A DNA stretch of 64,000 nt from Phocaeicola coprocola DSM 17136 (GCF_000154845.1 NZ_DS981460.1:73865-137864); one strand, 5' to 3'. Shown: positions 35,269 to 48,400, numbered from the stretch's first letter. A program made the numbers and translations. The notes: generated by a model from the sequence alone, not told the origin.

Positions 35269-38200
35269 ATGTCTTCAAATACTAATAATCAACGAATTAA
35301 TTTTGCTTCTATTAAGAATCCGATGAAGTATCCGGATTTCCTGGAAGTGCAATTGAAGTCATTTCAAGACTTTTTACAGTTAGATACTCCGCCTGAAAAA
35401 CGAAAGAACGATGGCTTGTATAAGGTGTTTGCAGAAAACTTCCCTATTGCAGATACACGTAACAACTTCGTGCTCGAGTTCCTCGACTACTATATTGACC
35501 CGCCTCACTATACAATCGATGACTGTTTAGAACGTGGCTTGACTTATAGTGTTCCCTTGAAAGCTAAGCTGAAGCTTTATTGTACAGACCCCGATCACGA
35601 AGACTTTGATACCGTTATTCAGGATGTATATCTGGGTCCTATCCCTTACATGACTCCAAAAGGTACTTTTGTTATCAATGGAGCAGAACGTGTAGTTGTT
35701 TCTCAGTTACACCGTTCTCCGGGTGTATTCTTTGGACAAAGTATCCATGCTAATGGAACAAAATTGTACTCGGCTCGTATCATTCCGTTTAAAGGTTCTT
35801 GGATTGAATTTGCAACGGATATTAACAACGTAATGTATGCTTACATTGACCGTAAGAAGAAGTTGCCTGTTACTACATTGCTGCGTGCTGTTGGTTTTGA
35901 AAATGATAAAGACATCCTGGAAATCTTTAATTTGGCTGAAGATGTAAAAGTTAATAAAGCCAACTTGAAAAAGATTATTGGTCGTAAGCTGGCAGCTCGT
36001 GTGCTGAAAACTTGGACTGAGGATTTCGTTGATGAAGATACTGGTGAAGTTGTTTCTATTGAACGTAACGAGGTTGTAATCGACCGTGAAACTGTAATCG
36101 AACCGGAACATATCGATTTGATTTTGGAATCTGGTATTCAGAATATCCTCGTTCACAATGAAGAAGCTAATTCTTCTGACTATTCAATTATTTTCAATAC
36201 TTTACAGAAAGACCCAAGTAACTCAGAAAAGGAAGCTGTATTGTACATCTACCGTCAGTTGCGTAATGCAGATCCTGCTGATGATGCTAGTGCTCGTGAA
36301 GTTATCAATAACTTGTTCTTCTCTGAAAAGCGTTATGATCTGGGTGAAGTAGGACGTTACCGTATCAACAAGAAGTTGAATCTGGATACGGATATGGATG
36401 TCAAAGTATTGACAAAACAAGATATTATTGAAATCATCAAATATCTGATTGAGCTTATTAACTCAAAAGCAGATGTAGATGATATTGACCATTTGAGCAA
36501 CCGTCGTGTACGTACAGTAGGTGAACAGTTGTCTAATCAGTTCGCTATTGGTTTGGCTCGTATGTCACGTACTATCCGTGAACGTATGAATGTACGCGAT
36601 AACGAGGTATTTACTCCGATTGACTTGATTAATGCGAAGACTATTTCTTCTGTTATTAATTCATTCTTTGGAACAAATGCTTTGTCACAGTTCATGGACC
36701 AGACAAATCCGCTGGCTGAAATCACTCACAAACGTCGTTTGTCTGCATTAGGTCCTGGTGGTTTGTCGCGTGATCGTGCCGGATTTGAGGTGCGAGACGT
36801 ACACTACACTCACTATGGTCGTTTGTGTCCGATTGAAACTCCTGAAGGTCCGAATATCGGTTTGATTTCTTCTTTGTGTGTATATGCAAAGATTAATGAT
36901 CTTGGATTTATCGTAACTCCTTACCGTAAAGTAAAAGATGGAGTTGTTGATTTATCACCGGAAGGTATAGAATATTTGTCAGCAGAGGAAGAAGAAGACA
37001 AGATTATAGCTCAGGGTAATGCACCGTTGAATGATGACGGAACATTTATCCGCGAGAAAGTAAAAGCTCGTCGTGATGCAGATTATCCGGTAGTAACTCC
37101 CGATCAGGTAGAGTTGATGGACGTTGCTCCACAGCAGATCGCTTCTATTGCTGCCTCATTGATTCCGTTCTTGGAGCATGATGACGCTAACCGTGCATTG
37201 ATGGGATCAAACATGATGCGCCAGGCAGTTCCTTTGTTGAAGACAGAAGCTCCTATTGTTGGTACTGGTATCGAAAAACAATTATGTGAAGATTCACGTA
37301 CTCAGATTACAGCTGAAGGTGACGGTGTAATTGATTTTGTAGATGCAACAACAATTCGAATTTTGTATGACCGTACAGATGATGAAGAATTTGTAAGCTT
37401 TGAACCGGCATTGAAGGAATATCGTATCCCTAAATTCCGCAAAACGAACCAGAGTATGACTATCGACTTGCGTCCGATTTGTACTAAAGGTCAGCGTGTA
37501 AAGAAGGGAGATATCTTAACAGAAGGATATTCTACAGCTAACGGAGAATTGGCACTGGGTAAGAACCTGTTGGTTGCCTATATGCCATGGAAAGGATATA
37601 ACTACGAGGATGCTATTGTGTTGAACGAACGTGTTGTTCGTGAAGATATTCTGACTTCTGTACACGTTGACGAATACATCCTTGAAGTACGTGAAACTAA
37701 GCGCGGTATGGAAGAGTTGACTTCTGATATTCCTAATGTGAGTGAAGAAGCAACAAAAGATTTGGATGAAAATGGTATTGTCCGTATTGGTGCACGTATC
37801 GAGCCGGGAGACATCTTGATTGGTAAGATTACTCCGAAGGGTGAATCAGATCCTTCTCCAGAAGAAAAATTGCTGCGTGCAATCTTTGGTGATAAAGCTG
37901 GTGATGTAAAAGATGCTTCATTAAAAGCTTCTCCATCATTGCGAGGTGTGGTTATCGATAAGAAATTATATTCACGTGTTATCAAGACTCGTAGCGAGAA
38001 GAATGCAGATAAGGCTATTCTGCCGAAACTGAATGAAGAATTTGAAGAAAAGGCAGCAGCACTGAAAGAAATCTTAGTTGAAAAACTGTTAGTTTTGACT
38101 AATGATAAGGTTTCTCAAGGCGTTAAGGATTATTTGGGAACTGAAGTGATTGCTAAGGGTGCCAAGTTTACAAAACGTGACTTGGAATCATTGGATTATA

Positions 38201-39081
38201 CAATCATTCAGTTGAGCAAATGGACTTCTGATGCTCATAAGAATGACATGATTCGTGATTTGATCATGAATTACCTGAAGAAATATAAAGAACTCGATGC
38301 TGAGTTGAAGCGTAAGAAATTTGCTTTGACCATCGGAGATGAGTTGCCTTCAGGAATCATTCAGATGGCTAAAGTTTATATTGCTAAGAAACGTAAGATT
38401 GGTGTAGGTGATAAGATGGCAGGTCGTCACGGTAACAAGGGTATTGTATCACGTGTCGTACGTCAGGAAGATATGCCGTTCTTGGCAGATGGAACTCCTG
38501 TAGATATCGTATTGAATCCGTTGGGTGTGCCTTCTCGTATGAACATCGGTCAGATTTTCGAAGCTGTACTTGGACGTGCCGGAAAAGAACTGGGTGTGAA
38601 ATTTGCTACTCCGATCTTTGATGGTGCTACTCTGGATGATTTGGATAAATGGACAGATAAAGCTGGTTTGCCTCGTTATTGTAAGACTTACTTATATGAT
38701 GGAGGTACAGGTGAGCAGTTTGACCAGCCGGCAACCGTTGGTGTGACTTATATGTTGAAACTTGGTCACATGGTTGAAGACAAGATGCATGCTCGTTCTA
38801 TCGGTCCGTACTCTCTGATTACTCAGCAGCCACTTGGTGGTAAGGCTCAGTTTGGTGGTCAGCGTTTTGGAGAAATGGAGGTTTGGGCAATCGAAGCATT
38901 TGGTGCAGCCCATGTCCTTCAGGAAATTCTGACAATCAAGTCTGATGATGTAGTTGGACGTTCGAAGGCCTATGAAGCAATTGTCAAGGGTGAACCAATG
39001 CCTACTCCGGGTATCCCTGAATCTTTGAATGTATTGCTGCATGAATTGAGAGGTCTTTGCCTGAGCATTACACTGGAATAA
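35269..39081 (+). CDS. rpoB: DNA-directed RNA polymerase subunit beta
   Basis: 1270 residues. The rifampicin pocket ([20 protein letters not shown] then RLSALGPGG) has wild-type residues at the sites usually mutated in resistant strains. Other landmarks are [17 protein letters not shown], the [14 protein letters not shown] segment and the C-terminal clamp part ([18 protein letters not shown]). It lies 125 bases after rplL beyond a terminator-like hairpin and 73 bases before rpoC. Confidence 0.99.
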   Translation: MSSNTNNQRINFASIKNPMKYPDFLEVQLKSFQDFLQLDTPPEKRKNDGLYKVFAENFPIADTRNNFVLEFLDYYIDPPHYTIDDCLERGLTYSVPLKAKLKLYCTDPDHEDFDTVIQDVYLGPIPYMTPKGTFVINGAERVVVSQLHRSPGVFFGQSIHANGTKLYSARIIPFKGSWIEFATDINNVMYAYIDRKKKLPVTTLLRAVGFENDKDILEIFNLAEDVKVNKANLKKIIGRKLAARVLKTWTEDFVDEDTGEVVSIERNEVVIDRETVIEPEHIDLILESGIQNILVHNEEANSSDYSIIFNTLQKDPSNSEKEAVLYIYRQLRNADPADDASAREVINNLFFSEKRYDLGEVGRYRINKKLNLDTDMDVKVLTKQDIIEIIKYLIELINSKADVDDIDHLSNRRVRTVGEQLSNQFAIGLARMSRTIRERMNVRDNEVFTPIDLINAKTISSVINSFFGTNALSQFMDQTNPLAEITHKRRLSALGPGGLSRDRAGFEVRDVHYTHYGRLCPIETPEGPNIGLISSLCVYAKINDLGFIVTPYRKVKDGVVDLSPEGIEYLSAEEEEDKIIAQGNAPLNDDGTFIREKVKARRDADYPVVTPDQVELMDVAPQQIASIAASLIPFLEHDDANRALMGSNMMRQAVPLLKTEAPIVGTGIEKQLCEDSRTQITAEGDGVIDFVDATTIRILYDRTDDEEFVSFEPALKEYRIPKFRKTNQSMTIDLRPICTKGQRVKKGDILTEGYSTANGELALGKNLLVAYMPWKGYNYEDAIVLNERVVREDILTSVHVDEYILEVRETKRGMEELTSDIPNVSEEATKDLDENGIVRIGARIEPGDILIGKITPKGESDPSPEEKLLRAIFGDKAGDVKDASLKASPSLRGVVIDKKLYSRVIKTRSEKNADKAILPKLNEEFEEKAAALKEILVEKLLVLTNDKVSQGVKDYLGTEVIAKGAKFTKRDLESLDYTIIQLSKWTSDAHKNDMIRDLIMNYLKKYKELDAELKRKKFALTIGDELPSGIIQMAKVYIAKKRKIGVGDKMAGRHGNKGIVSRVVRQEDMPFLADGTPVDIVLNPLGVPSRMNIGQIFEAVLGRAGKELGVKFATPIFDGATLDDLDKWTDKAGLPRYCKTYLYDGGTGEQFDQPATVGVTYMLKLGHMVEDKMHARSIGPYSLITQQPLGGKAQFGGQRFGEMEVWAIEAFGAAHVLQEILTIKSDDVVGRSKAYEAIVKGEPMPTPGIPESLNVLLHELRGLCLSITLE

Positions 39082-39090
39082 TATATTAAT

Positions 39091-39120
39091 GAAGGATGGA
39101 GACGGATAGCCTCCACCTTC
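39091..39120 (+). promoter_or_regulatory. Hairpin between rpoB and rpoC
   Basis: GAAGGATGGAG pairs with CTCCACCTTC (one bulged A) just after the rpoB stop. No uninterrupted T-run follows, so an RNA-processing or stability element is as likely as a weak terminator. Confidence 0.55.
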
Positions 39121-39154
39121 ATCTTTAAATTCTTCATTTTATAAAATATAAAGT

Positions 39155-42100
39155 ATGGCTTTTAGAAAAGATACTAAGATAAAGAGTAATTTCTCAAAGA
39201 TTACGATCGGACTGGCTTCTCCTGAAGAGATTTTGGAAAACTCTTTCGGTGAAGTATTGAAACCGGAAACTATCAACTACCGTACTTATAAACCGGAACG
39301 TGATGGTTTGTTCTGTGAACGAATCTTCGGTCCGGTAAAGGACTACGAATGTCATTGTGGTAAATACAAGCGCATTCGTTATAAAGGAATTGTGTGCGAC
39401 CGATGTGGTGTAGAAGTAACAGAAAAGAAAGTTCGTCGTGAACGTAGCGGTCACATTCAGCTGGTTGTACCTGTTGCACATATCTGGTATTTCCGTTCTT
39501 TGCCTAATAAAATCGGCTATTTGTTAGGATTGCCTACAAAGAAGCTTGATGCTATTATTTACTATGAACGTTATGTAGTTATTCAGCCGGGTATAAAAGC
39601 AGAAGACGGTATCAGCCAATATGATTTGCTGTCTGAAGAAGAATATCTTGATATTATGGATAGTCTTCCAAAAGAAAACCAATATCTGGAAGACAGTGAT
39701 CCAAATAAGTTCATTGCGAAGATGGGTGCTGAAGCAATTTATGACTTACTCGTTCGTCTGGACTTAGATGCTCTTTCTTATGAATTACGTCATAAAGCTA
39801 ATAATGATTCTTCTCAGCAACGTAAGAATGAAGCTTTGAAGCGCTTGCAGGTTGTAGAATCTTTCCGTGCTTCACGTGGCCGTAATAAACCTGAATGGAT
39901 GATTGTACGTATTGTTCCGGTTATTCCACCAGAATTACGTCCGTTGGTTCCATTGGATGGAGGTCGTTTTGCCACTTCTGACTTGAATGATTTGTATCGT
40001 CGTGTTATTATTCGTAATAACCGTTTGAAACGTCTGATTGAAATCAAGGCTCCGGAAGTAATCTTACGTAATGAAAAGCGTATGTTGCAGGAAGCTGTTG
40101 ACTCACTGTTTGACAACTCTCGTAAGTCAAGCGCAGTGAAGACAGATGCCAACCGTCCTTTGAAGTCACTTTCAGATAGCTTAAAAGGTAAGCAAGGACG
40201 TTTCCGTCAGAACTTGCTGGGTAAACGTGTTGACTATTCTGCACGTTCAGTAATTGTCGTAGGTCCGGAACTGAAGATGGGTGAATGTGGTATTCCTAAA
40301 TTGATGGCTGCCGAACTTTACAAACCATTTATCATTCGCAAATTGATAGAACGTGGTATTGTTAAGACTGTCAAGTCTGCAAAGAAAATTGTAGATCGTA
40401 AGGAGCCAGTTATTTGGGATATCTTGGAGCATGTAATGAAAGGACATCCTGTATTGCTGAACCGTGCGCCGACTTTGCACCGTTTGGGTATTCAGGCATT
40501 CCAGCCTAAGATGATTGAAGGTAAGGCTATTCAGTTGCACCCGTTGGCATGTACTGCGTTCAATGCCGACTTTGATGGTGACCAGATGGCGGTACATTTG
40601 CCTTTGAGTAATGAAGCTGTTCTTGAAGCTCAGATGTTGATGCTTCAATCACATAATATATTGAACCCTGCCAATGGTGCTCCTATCACAGTGCCGGCAC
40701 AGGATATGGTTCTTGGTTTGTATTACATTACCAAGTTGCGTAAAGGTGCTAAGGGTGAGGGATTGATTTTCTACGGACCAGAAGAAGCATTGATTGCTTA
40801 CAATGAAGGAAAAGTAGATATTCACGCTATCATCAGTGTTGTAACTAACGACCTTGATGAAAATGGTAATATTGTCAAGAAGATGATTAAAGAAACTTCT
40901 GTAGGACGTATTATCGTTAACGAGTTGGTTCCAGATGAATGCGGTTACTTGAATACTATTATTTCTAAGAAATCATTGCGTGATATCATCAGCGATGTTA
41001 TTAAGACAGTCGGTGTTGCCCGTGCTTGTGAATTCTTGGATGGTATTAAGAACTTAGGTTATAAGAAAGCTTTCGAAGGTGGTTTGTCATTCAACTTGGG
41101 TGATATCATTATCCCGAAAGAAAAGGAAGAACTGGTTAAACGTGGTAACGAAGAGGTTGAGCAAATTATGATGAACTATAACATGGGTTTCATCACTGAC
41201 AACGAACGTTACAATCAGGTTATTGATACTTGGACGCACGTTAACAGCGACTTGTCTGATATCTTGTATAAGACTATTAAGAATGACGATCAAGGATTCA
41301 ACTCTGTATTTATGATGTTGGATTCTGGAGCCCGTGGTTCTAAGGAACAGATCCGTCAGTTGTCTGGTATGCGTGGTTTGATGGCTAAACCTCAGAAAGC
41401 AGGTGCTGAAGGTGCTCAGATTATTGAAAACCCGATTCTTTCTAACTTTAAGGAAGGTTTGTCAGTGTTGGAGTACTTTATTTCTACTCACGGTGCTCGT
41501 AAGGGTCTTGCCGATACTGCATTGAAAACTGCCGATGCCGGATATTTGACTCGTCGTTTGGTTGACGTTTCTCACGACGTGATCATTAATGAAGAAGACT
41601 GTGGAACATTGCGTGGTCTGGTTTGTACAGCATTGAAGAATAACGATGAAGTTATTGCAACATTGTATGAACGTATTTTGGGACGTGTTTCTGTACACGA
41701 TGTAATACATCCTACAACTGGTAAGCTGATAGTAGCTGCTGGTGAAGAAATTACAGAATCAATTGCACAGGAAATCGAAGATTCTCCGATTGAAAGCGTT
41801 GAAATCCGTTCTGTATTGACTTGTGAGTCGAAGAAAGGTGTATGTGCTAAGTGTTATGGACGTAACCTTGCTACCAGCCGTATGGTTCAGAAAGGTGAGG
41901 CTGTTGGTGTTATCGCTGCTCAGTCAATCGGTGAACCGGGTACTCAGCTGACATTGCGTACGTTCCACGCCGGAGGTATCGCCGGTAACATGGCTGCAAA
42001 TGCAAGTATTGTTGCGAAGAACGATGCACGTCTTGAGTTTGAAGAATTGCGTACAGTAGACGCTGTTGAAGAAACAGGTGAAGCAGTTAAAATCGTTGTT

Positions 42101-43441
42101 GGTCGTTTGGCTGAAGTTCGTTTCGTGGATGTTAATACAGGTATTATCCTGTCAACACATAACGTTCCTTATGGTTCTAAACTGTATGCATCAGATGGTG
42201 AAGTCGTTGAGAAAGGTAAGCTGATTGCTAAGTGGGACCCGTTCAATGCCGTTATTGTTACAGAAGCTGCAGGTAAGATTGATTTTGAATCTGTAATTGA
42301 AAATGTAACATATAAGGTAGAATCAGATGAAGCTACAGGTTTGCGTGAAATCATCATTACAGAATCTAAAGATAAGACAAAGATCCCGTCATTGCATATT
42401 TTGGATGAAAATGGTGGTATCATTCGTACATATAACTTGCCGGTAGGCGGTCACGTAGTTGTTGAAGACAAGCAGGTGGTTAAGGCCGGTGATATTTTGG
42501 TTAAGATTCCACGTGCAGTTGGTAAGGCAGGTGATATCACCGGTGGTCTTCCACGTGTAACCGAATTGTTTGAAGCACGTAATCCGTCTAATCCTGCTGT
42601 TGTTTCAGAAATCGATGGTGAGGTTACGATGGGTAAGATTAAACGTGGTAACCGTGAAATTATCGTTACATCTAAGACAGGCGATGTGAAGAAATACCTT
42701 GTGGCTCTGTCAAAGCAGATCCTTGTTCAGGAAAACGACTATGTACGTGCCGGAACTCCGTTGTCAGATGGTGCTATCACTCCTGCTGATATCTTGGCTA
42801 TTAAAGGTCCTACAGCAGTACAGGAGTACATCGTGAACGAAATTCAGGATGTATACCGTCTGCAGGGTGTTAAGATTAACGATAAGCACTTTGAAATTAT
42901 CGTTCGTCAGATGATGCGTAAAGTTCAGATTGATGAGCCGGGAGATACTCGTTTCTTGGAACAGCAGGTTGTAGACCGTTTGGAATTTAACGAGGAAAAC
43001 GACCGTATCTGGGGTAAGAAAGTTGTTGTTGATGCTGGTGATTCTCAGAATTTGCAGCCGGGACAGATTGTTACAGCTCGTAAGTTGCGTGATGAAAACA
43101 GTATGCTGAAGCGTCGTGACTTAAAACCTGTAGAAGTACGCGATGCTGTTCCTGCTACATCAACTCAGATTTTGCAAGGTATTACACGTGCTGCATTGCA
43201 AACATCAAGCTTTATGTCGGCTGCATCATTCCAGGAAACTACTAAAGTTTTGAACGAAGCAGCAATTAACGGTAAAGTTGATAAACTGGAAGGTATGAAG
43301 GAAAACGTTATCTGCGGTCATTTGATACCTGCCGGAACTGGTCAGCGTGAATACGAAAAGATTATTGTTGGCTCAAAAGAAGAGTATGACAGAATTCTGG
43401 CAAATCGTAAGAACGTGCTTGATTATAGTGAAGTAGAATAA
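39155..43441 (+). CDS. rpoC: DNA-directed RNA polymerase subunit beta'
   Basis: 1428 residues. The N-terminal zinc site is [20 protein letters not shown], the active-site metal loop is NADFDGD, and the second zinc site includes [16 protein letters not shown]. The bridge helix/trigger loop region ([20 protein letters not shown]) is intact. A strong terminator follows the stop. Confidence 0.99.
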   Translation: MAFRKDTKIKSNFSKITIGLASPEEILENSFGEVLKPETINYRTYKPERDGLFCERIFGPVKDYECHCGKYKRIRYKGIVCDRCGVEVTEKKVRRERSGHIQLVVPVAHIWYFRSLPNKIGYLLGLPTKKLDAIIYYERYVVIQPGIKAEDGISQYDLLSEEEYLDIMDSLPKENQYLEDSDPNKFIAKMGAEAIYDLLVRLDLDALSYELRHKANNDSSQQRKNEALKRLQVVESFRASRGRNKPEWMIVRIVPVIPPELRPLVPLDGGRFATSDLNDLYRRVIIRNNRLKRLIEIKAPEVILRNEKRMLQEAVDSLFDNSRKSSAVKTDANRPLKSLSDSLKGKQGRFRQNLLGKRVDYSARSVIVVGPELKMGECGIPKLMAAELYKPFIIRKLIERGIVKTVKSAKKIVDRKEPVIWDILEHVMKGHPVLLNRAPTLHRLGIQAFQPKMIEGKAIQLHPLACTAFNADFDGDQMAVHLPLSNEAVLEAQMLMLQSHNILNPANGAPITVPAQDMVLGLYYITKLRKGAKGEGLIFYGPEEALIAYNEGKVDIHAIISVVTNDLDENGNIVKKMIKETSVGRIIVNELVPDECGYLNTIISKKSLRDIISDVIKTVGVARACEFLDGIKNLGYKKAFEGGLSFNLGDIIIPKEKEELVKRGNEEVEQIMMNYNMGFITDNERYNQVIDTWTHVNSDLSDILYKTIKNDDQGFNSVFMMLDSGARGSKEQIRQLSGMRGLMAKPQKAGAEGAQIIENPILSNFKEGLSVLEYFISTHGARKGLADTALKTADAGYLTRRLVDVSHDVIINEEDCGTLRGLVCTALKNNDEVIATLYERILGRVSVHDVIHPTTGKLIVAAGEEITESIAQEIEDSPIESVEIRSVLTCESKKGVCAKCYGRNLATSRMVQKGEAVGVIAAQSIGEPGTQLTLRTFHAGGIAGNMAANASIVAKNDARLEFEELRTVDAVEETGEAVKIVVGRLAEVRFVDVNTGIILSTHNVPYGSKLYASDGEVVEKGKLIAKWDPFNAVIVTEAAGKIDFESVIENVTYKVESDEATGLREIIITESKDKTKIPSLHILDENGGIIRTYNLPVGGHVVVEDKQVVKAGDILVKIPRAVGKAGDITGGLPRVTELFEARNPSNPAVVSEIDGEVTMGKIKRGNREIIVTSKTGDVKKYLVALSKQILVQENDYVRAGTPLSDGAITPADILAIKGPTAVQEYIVNEIQDVYRLQGVKINDKHFEIIVRQMMRKVQIDEPGDTRFLEQQVVDRLEFNEENDRIWGKKVVVDAGDSQNLQPGQIVTARKLRDENSMLKRRDLKPVEVRDAVPATSTQILQGITRAALQTSSFMSAASFQETTKVLNEAAINGKVDKLEGMKENVICGHLIPAGTGQREYEKIIVGSKEEYDRILANRKNVLDYSEVE

Positions 43442-43461
43442 TACTTTAATCTTATACATAT

Positions 43462-43498
43462 AAGGAGCTGTGTCATGAAGAATGGCACAGCTCCTTTT
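43462..43498 (+). terminator. Terminator after rpoC
   Basis: AAGGAGCTGTG pairs with CACAGCTCCTT, followed by T residues, 20 bases after the rpoC stop. Confidence 0.88.
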
Positions 43499-43606
43499 GT
43501 ATTTATATCAATCATAAATCGAAAATCTCAACTTATATTTTCCCTTTAATAGCTTCGTTGAATTTGCCAAAAAGTGAAATTGGCTATTGAAATTTTTACT
43601 TAACTG

Positions 43607-43637
43607 TTCGGATGATTCAACTTTTTCCCTACATTTG
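43607..43637 (+). promoter_or_regulatory. Promoter of the DUF3467 gene
   Basis: TTCG (near-TTTG) at 43607-43610, a 19-base spacer and TACATTTG at 43630-43637, 42 bases before the ATG. Confidence 0.62.
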
Positions 43638-43678
43638 TGGCGTTAATATAAAAATTGAAATGTAAAAACTAAGTTATT

Positions 43679-44005
43679 ATGGAAAACGAAAACAAAAATA
43701 ATCAGCTTCAGATAGAGCTGAAAGAAGAAGTTGCTCAAGGAACTTATGCTAATCTTGCTATAATTACTCATTCTACTTCTGAGTTTATTGTAGATTTTGT
43801 TCGTATTATGCCGGGCTTGCCAAAGGCTGGAGTACAATCGCGTATTGTGATGACTCCTGAACATGCAAAACGATTGATGTATGCATTGCAGGATAATGTT
43901 GCAAAGTACGAGCATAATTTTGGTCCAATACGTATGCCGGAAGAACAGGGAAACGGTAGTAAAACCTTTGTTCCTCCATTGAGTGATTTTAAGGGAGAAG
44001 CTTAA
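43679..44005 (+). CDS. DUF3467 domain-containing protein
   Basis: 108-residue soluble protein of unknown function. The DUF3467 core is clear: QIELKEEVAQGTYANLAII, SEFIVDFVRIMPGLPKAGV, SRIVMTPEHAKRLMYALQDN and YEHNFGPI. There is no signal peptide or membrane segment. It has its own promoter and terminator although it sits between rpoC and rpsL. Placement inside the transcription/translation core suggests a role there, but this is inference from position alone. Confidence 0.9.
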   Translation: MENENKNNQLQIELKEEVAQGTYANLAIITHSTSEFIVDFVRIMPGLPKAGVQSRIVMTPEHAKRLMYALQDNVAKYEHNFGPIRMPEEQGNGSKTFVPPLSDFKGEA

Positions 44006-44030
44006 AAAAATATAAAAACATAGCTTTATG

Positions 44031-44070
44031 GCCCATTTTCCGACTTTTTTCGGGAAATGGGCTTTTTTTA
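44031..44070 (+). terminator. Terminator after the DUF3467 gene
   Basis: GCCCATTTTCCG pairs with CGGGAAATGGGC (one bulged T), followed by seven T residues. Confidence 0.9.
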
Positions 44071-44081
44071 TTTTAAAACAG

Positions 44082-44112
44082 TTTGTCTATTAAAAAGTTA
44101 TTTGTAATTTTG
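44082..44112 (+). promoter_or_regulatory. Promoter of the str operon
   Basis: TTTG at 44082-44085, a 19-base spacer and TAATTTTG at 44105-44112, followed by CAGCCCG; 76 bases before rpsL. It probably drives rpsL-rpsG-fusA and, by readthrough, the S10 cluster. Confidence 0.78.
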
Positions 44113-44188
44113 CAGCCCGAAATGTATAGTTTCGACTAGGATTGGAAAAACAATAAACAATATATATAATAATTAAAATCAAAACAAA

Positions 44189-44593
44189 ATGCCTACTATT
44201 CAACAGTTAGTAAGAAAAGGAAGAACGGTTTTGGTTGAGAAGAGTAAATCACCTGCATTGGACTCATGCCCTCAGAGACGTGGTGTTTGTGTACGTGTTT
44301 ATACTACAACTCCGAAAAAGCCGAACTCAGCAATGCGTAAAGTTGCTCGTGTGCGTTTGACAAACTCTAAGGAAGTGAACTCTTACATTCCGGGAGAAGG
44401 ACATAACTTGCAGGAACACTCAATCGTATTGGTTCGTGGTGGTCGTGTGAAAGACCTTCCAGGTGTACGTTATCATATTGTTCGTGGAACATTGGATACA
44501 GCAGGTGTTGCTGGTCGTACACAGAGACGTTCTAAATATGGTGCTAAGCGCCCGAAACCAGGACAGGCTCCAGCAGGAAAAGGTAAGAAATAA
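44189..44593 (+). CDS. rpsL: 30S ribosomal protein uS12
   Basis: 134 residues of the decoding centre. The loop [10 protein letters not shown] and [13 protein letters not shown] keep the lysines whose mutation gives streptomycin resistance elsewhere, so this is the wild-type form. First gene of the str operon; rpsG follows after a long 146-base gap. Confidence 0.98.
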   Translation: MPTIQQLVRKGRTVLVEKSKSPALDSCPQRRGVCVRVYTTTPKKPNSAMRKVARVRLTNSKEVNSYIPGEGHNLQEHSIVLVRGGRVKDLPGVRYHIVRGTLDTAGVAGRTQRRSKYGAKRPKPGQAPAGKGKK

Positions 44594-44739
44594 TTCGTAG
44601 CTGAGTACAATCCTTAGTAAAAAACTTTATTAATTCGTTTTGGTTTGTTGGAAAAGCTTTAAGGTTGAGTAAATGCTTCAGAGGAGGCGTTGAAGAAAAC
44701 AGAGATGCAGCCCCAAACTAAACATTATTATCAAACAAA

Positions 44740-45216
44740 ATGAGAAAAGCAAAACCAAAAAAACGTGTGATCCTTCCGGATCCAGTATTTAATGATCAGA
44801 AGGTTTCTAAATTCGTAAACCATCTGATGTATGATGGAAAGAAGAATACTTCTTACGAAATCTTCTACAATGCATTGAAGACAGTTGAAACAAAACTTCC
44901 AGGTGAAGAAACTTCAGCTTTGGAAGTTTGGAAAAAAGCTCTAGATAATGTGACTCCGCAGCTGGAAGTTAAGTCTCGCCGTATTGGTGGTGCAACTTTC
45001 CAGGTTCCTACAGAAATTCGTCCAGACCGTAAAGAGTCAATCTCTATGAAGAATATGATTGCTTTTGCCCGTAAACGTGGTGGCAAATCAATGGCTGATA
45101 AATTGGCAGCTGAAATTCTTGATGCATATAACGAGCAGGGTGGTGCTTTCAAACGTAAAGAAGATATGCACCGTATGGCTGAAGCTAACCGTGCTTTTGC
45201 TCACTTCAGATTCTAA
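44740..45216 (+). CDS. rpsG: 30S ribosomal protein uS7
   Basis: 158 residues; nucleates the 30S head. Conserved segments are [44 protein letters not shown] and [16 protein letters not shown]. In E. coli S7 represses its operon by binding the rpsL-rpsG spacer, and the spacer here is also long. Confidence 0.98.
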   Translation: MRKAKPKKRVILPDPVFNDQKVSKFVNHLMYDGKKNTSYEIFYNALKTVETKLPGEETSALEVWKKALDNVTPQLEVKSRRIGGATFQVPTEIRPDRKESISMKNMIAFARKRGGKSMADKLAAEILDAYNEQGGAFKRKEDMHRMAEANRAFAHFRF

Positions 45217-45246
45217 ATCAAGTATTAATTTTAACTAGGAAATAAA

Positions 45247-47364
45247 ATGGCTAAACATGATTTGCATTTGACCCGTAACATCGGTATCATGGCGCACATC
45301 GATGCTGGTAAGACAACTACTTCTGAACGTATCTTGTTTTACACTGGTCTGACTCACAAAATTGGTGAGGTGCACGATGGTGCTGCTACTATGGACTGGA
45401 TGGAGCAGGAGCAGGAACGTGGTATCACTATTACTTCAGCTGCTACCACTACTTACTGGAACTATGCAGGTAATAAGTATAAAATTAACTTGATTGACAC
45501 TCCGGGACACGTAGACTTTACTGCTGAGGTTGAACGTTCATTGCGTGTATTGGATGGCGCTGTTGCTGCATATTGTGCAGTTGGTGGTGTTGAACCGCAG
45601 TCTGAAACTGTATGGCGTCAGGCTGATAAGTATAATGTTCCTCGTATCGGTTACGTTAATAAAATGGACCGTTCTGGTGCAGACTTCTTTGAAGTTGTAC
45701 GTCAGATGAAGGATGTTTTAGGTGCTAATCCATGTCCGGTAGTTATCCCTATTGGTTCTGAAGAAAACTTTAAGGGTGTAGTTGACTTGGTTAAGATGAA
45801 AGCTATCTTGTGGCACGATGAAACAATGGGTGCTGATTATGATGTAGAAGAAATTCCTGCAAACTTGGTTGATGAAGCACAGGAATGGAGAGACAAGATG
45901 CTTGAAAAGGTTGCTGAGTTCGACGAAGCTTTGATGGAAAAGTATTTTGATGATCCTTCTACTATTACAGAGGAAGAAATCATGCGTGCATTGCGTGCCG
46001 GAACATTGAAGATGGAAATCGTTCCAATGCTGTGTGGCTCTTCATTCAAGAATAAGGGTGTACAGACTTTGCTGGATTATGTATGTGCTTTCTTGCCTTC
46101 TCCATTGGATACTCCAAATATTATTGGTACTAACCCATCTACTGGAGCTGAAGAAGATCGTAAGCCAGATGAAGATGAAAAGACTTCTGCTTTGGCGTTC
46201 AAGATTGCTACTGACCCATATGTAGGTCGTCTGACTTTCTTCCGTGTATATTCTGGTAAGGTTGAAGCAGGTTCTTATATCTTCAACTCTCGTTCAGGAA
46301 AGAAAGAACGCGTTTCACGTTTGTTCCAGATGCACTCAAATAAACAGAATCCTGTTGAAGTAATTAGTGCTGGTGATATTGGTGCTGGTGTAGGTTTCAA
46401 GGATATTCGTACTGGTGATACATTGTGTGATGAAACAGCTCCGATCGTTCTTGAATCTATGGACTTCCCAGAACCTGTAATCGGTATCGCAGTAGAGCCT
46501 AAGACTCAGAAAGACTTGGATAAATTGTCTAACGGTTTGGCTAAGCTGGCTGAAGAAGACCCGACATTTACAGTAAAAACTGATGAACAGACAGGTCAGA
46601 CAGTTATCTCTGGTATGGGTGAGCTTCACTTGGATATCATCATCGATCGTTTGAAACGTGAATTCAAAGTAGAATGTAACCAGGGTCGTCCTCAGGTTAA
46701 CTACAAGGAAGCTATTACTAAGACTGTTGAATTGCGTGAAGTTTATAAGAAGCAGTCTGGTGGTCGTGGTAAGTTTGCTGATATCATTGTGACAATCGGT
46801 CCGGTTGATGAAGACTTCAAACAAGGTGGATTGCAATTTATCGATGAAGTTAAAGGTGGTAACGTGCCTAAGGAATTTATCCCTTCTGTACAGAAAGGTT
46901 TCCAGACTGCTATGAAGAATGGTGTGTTGGCAGGATTCCCTCTTGACTCATTGAAGGTTGTATTGAAAGATGGTTCATTCCACCCGGTTGACTCTGACCA
47001 GTTGTCTTTCGAAATCTGTGCTATTCAGGCTTATAAGAATGCTTGCGCTAAGGCAGGTCCTGTATTGATGGAACCTATCATGAAGTTGGAAGTTGTTACT
47101 CCTGAAGAAAACATGGGTGACGTTATCGGTGACTTGAATAAGCGTCGTGGTCAGGTTGAAGGAATGGAAACTAGCCGTTCTGGTGCTCGTATCGTGAAGG
47201 CTATGGTTCCGCTGGCAGAAATGTTTGGTTACGTAACAGCTTTGCGTACTATCACTTCTGGTCGTGCAACTTCTTCAATGACTTATGATCACCATGCTCA
47301 GGTATCAAGCTCTATCGCTAAGACTGTATTGGAAGAAGTTAAAGGTCGCGTAGATTTGGTATAA
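45247..47364 (+). CDS. fusA: Elongation factor G
   Basis: 705-residue translocase GTPase. G motifs [35 protein letters not shown] and NKMDRSGAD are intact, as are domain IV ([14 protein letters not shown]) and domain V ([10 protein letters not shown]). Its place after rpsG marks it as the canonical EF-G rather than a diverged paralogue. A strong hairpin follows the stop. Confidence 0.98.
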   Translation: MAKHDLHLTRNIGIMAHIDAGKTTTSERILFYTGLTHKIGEVHDGAATMDWMEQEQERGITITSAATTTYWNYAGNKYKINLIDTPGHVDFTAEVERSLRVLDGAVAAYCAVGGVEPQSETVWRQADKYNVPRIGYVNKMDRSGADFFEVVRQMKDVLGANPCPVVIPIGSEENFKGVVDLVKMKAILWHDETMGADYDVEEIPANLVDEAQEWRDKMLEKVAEFDEALMEKYFDDPSTITEEEIMRALRAGTLKMEIVPMLCGSSFKNKGVQTLLDYVCAFLPSPLDTPNIIGTNPSTGAEEDRKPDEDEKTSALAFKIATDPYVGRLTFFRVYSGKVEAGSYIFNSRSGKKERVSRLFQMHSNKQNPVEVISAGDIGAGVGFKDIRTGDTLCDETAPIVLESMDFPEPVIGIAVEPKTQKDLDKLSNGLAKLAEEDPTFTVKTDEQTGQTVISGMGELHLDIIIDRLKREFKVECNQGRPQVNYKEAITKTVELREVYKKQSGGRGKFADIIVTIGPVDEDFKQGGLQFIDEVKGGNVPKEFIPSVQKGFQTAMKNGVLAGFPLDSLKVVLKDGSFHPVDSDQLSFEICAIQAYKNACAKAGPVLMEPIMKLEVVTPEENMGDVIGDLNKRRGQVEGMETSRSGARIVKAMVPLAEMFGYVTALRTITSGRATSSMTYDHHAQVSSSIAKTVLEEVKGRVDLV

Positions 47365-47377
47365 TCAGAAATAACTT

Positions 47378-47421
47378 GAAGCTGATGAGGGCTAGCGAAT
47401 GACTCTTAGCCCTCATGCTTC
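47378..47421 (+). promoter_or_regulatory. Strong hairpin between fusA and rpsJ
   Basis: GAAGC-(TG)-ATGAGGGCTA pairs with TAGCCCTCAT-GCTTC, a 15-bp stem with a 2-base bulge and a 12-base loop. No T-run follows. It could be a leader element controlling the S10 operon, an RNA-processing site or a factor-assisted terminator. Confidence 0.6.
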
Positions 47422-47455
47422 ACCTTAAAAAATAATAATTAATTAACTATTACTA

Positions 47456-47761
47456 ATGAGTCAGAAAATTAGAATTAAACTGAAATCTTACGATCACAAT
47501 TTGGTAGACAAGTCTGCTGAGAAGATTGTGAGAACTGTGAAGGCTACAGGCGCTATCGTTAGCGGTCCTATTCCATTGCCAACTCACAAACGTGTGTTTA
47601 CTGTAAACCGTTCAACTTTTGTTAATAAAAAGTCTCGTGAACAGTTTGAATTGTCTTCTTATAAAAGACTGATCGACATCTATAGCTCAACTGCTAAGAC
47701 AGTAGATGCTTTGATGAAATTGGAATTACCAAGTGGAGTAGAAGTAGAAATTAAAGTTTAA
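47456..47761 (+). CDS. rpsJ: 30S ribosomal protein uS10
   Basis: 101 residues ([36 protein letters not shown]). It is part of the 30S head and the NusE partner of NusB/NusG in antitermination. First gene of the S10 cluster. Confidence 0.98.
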   Translation: MSQKIRIKLKSYDHNLVDKSAEKIVRTVKATGAIVSGPIPLPTHKRVFTVNRSTFVNKKSREQFELSSYKRLIDIYSSTAKTVDALMKLELPSGVEVEIKV

Positions 47762-47782
47762 TAAATTTAAAAATTAACTGAA

Positions 47783-48400
47783 ATGCCAGGATTATTAGGA
47801 AAGAAAATCGGAATGACATCCGTTTTCAGTGCTGATGGTAAAAATGTACCATGCACTGTTATCGAAGCTGGTCCTTGTGTAGTTACTCAGATTAAGAGTG
47901 TAGAAAAAGATGGCTATGCAGCTGTTCAGGTAGGTTTCCAAGACAAAAAGGAAAAGCATACTACAAAACCGTTGATGGGTCACTTTAAGAAAGCTGGAGT
48001 AACTCCAAAGAGACACTTGGCCGAGTTCAAAGATTTCTCAGAAGAATTGAATTTAGGTGATACTATCACTGTAGAATTGTTTAACGATGCTAGCTATGTA
48101 GACGTAATCGGTACTTCTAAAGGTAAAGGTTTCCAGGGTGTTGTTAAACGTCACGGATTTGGTGGTGTAGGTCAGACTACTCACGGTCAGCACAACCGTG
48201 CTCGTAAGCCGGGTTCTATCGGTGCTTGTTCTTACCCTGCAAAAGTATTCAAAGGAATGCGCATGGGTGGTCAAATGGGTGGTGACAGAGTAACTACTCA
48301 CAACTTACAGGTATTAAAGGTAATTCCTGAACACAACTTGCTTTTGATCAAAGGTTCTGTTCCGGGTTGCAAAGGTTCAATCGTAATAATTGAGAAATAA
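47783..48400 (+). CDS. rplC: 50S ribosomal protein uL3
   Basis: 205 residues ([40 protein letters not shown]). The long central extension reaches near the peptidyl transferase centre. Its stop codon overlaps the rplD start by one base (TAATG), suggesting translational coupling. Confidence 0.98.
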   Translation: MPGLLGKKIGMTSVFSADGKNVPCTVIEAGPCVVTQIKSVEKDGYAAVQVGFQDKKEKHTTKPLMGHFKKAGVTPKRHLAEFKDFSEELNLGDTITVELFNDASYVDVIGTSKGKGFQGVVKRHGFGGVGQTTHGQHNRARKPGSIGACSYPAKVFKGMRMGGQMGGDRVTTHNLQVLKVIPEHNLLLIKGSVPGCKGSIVIIEK

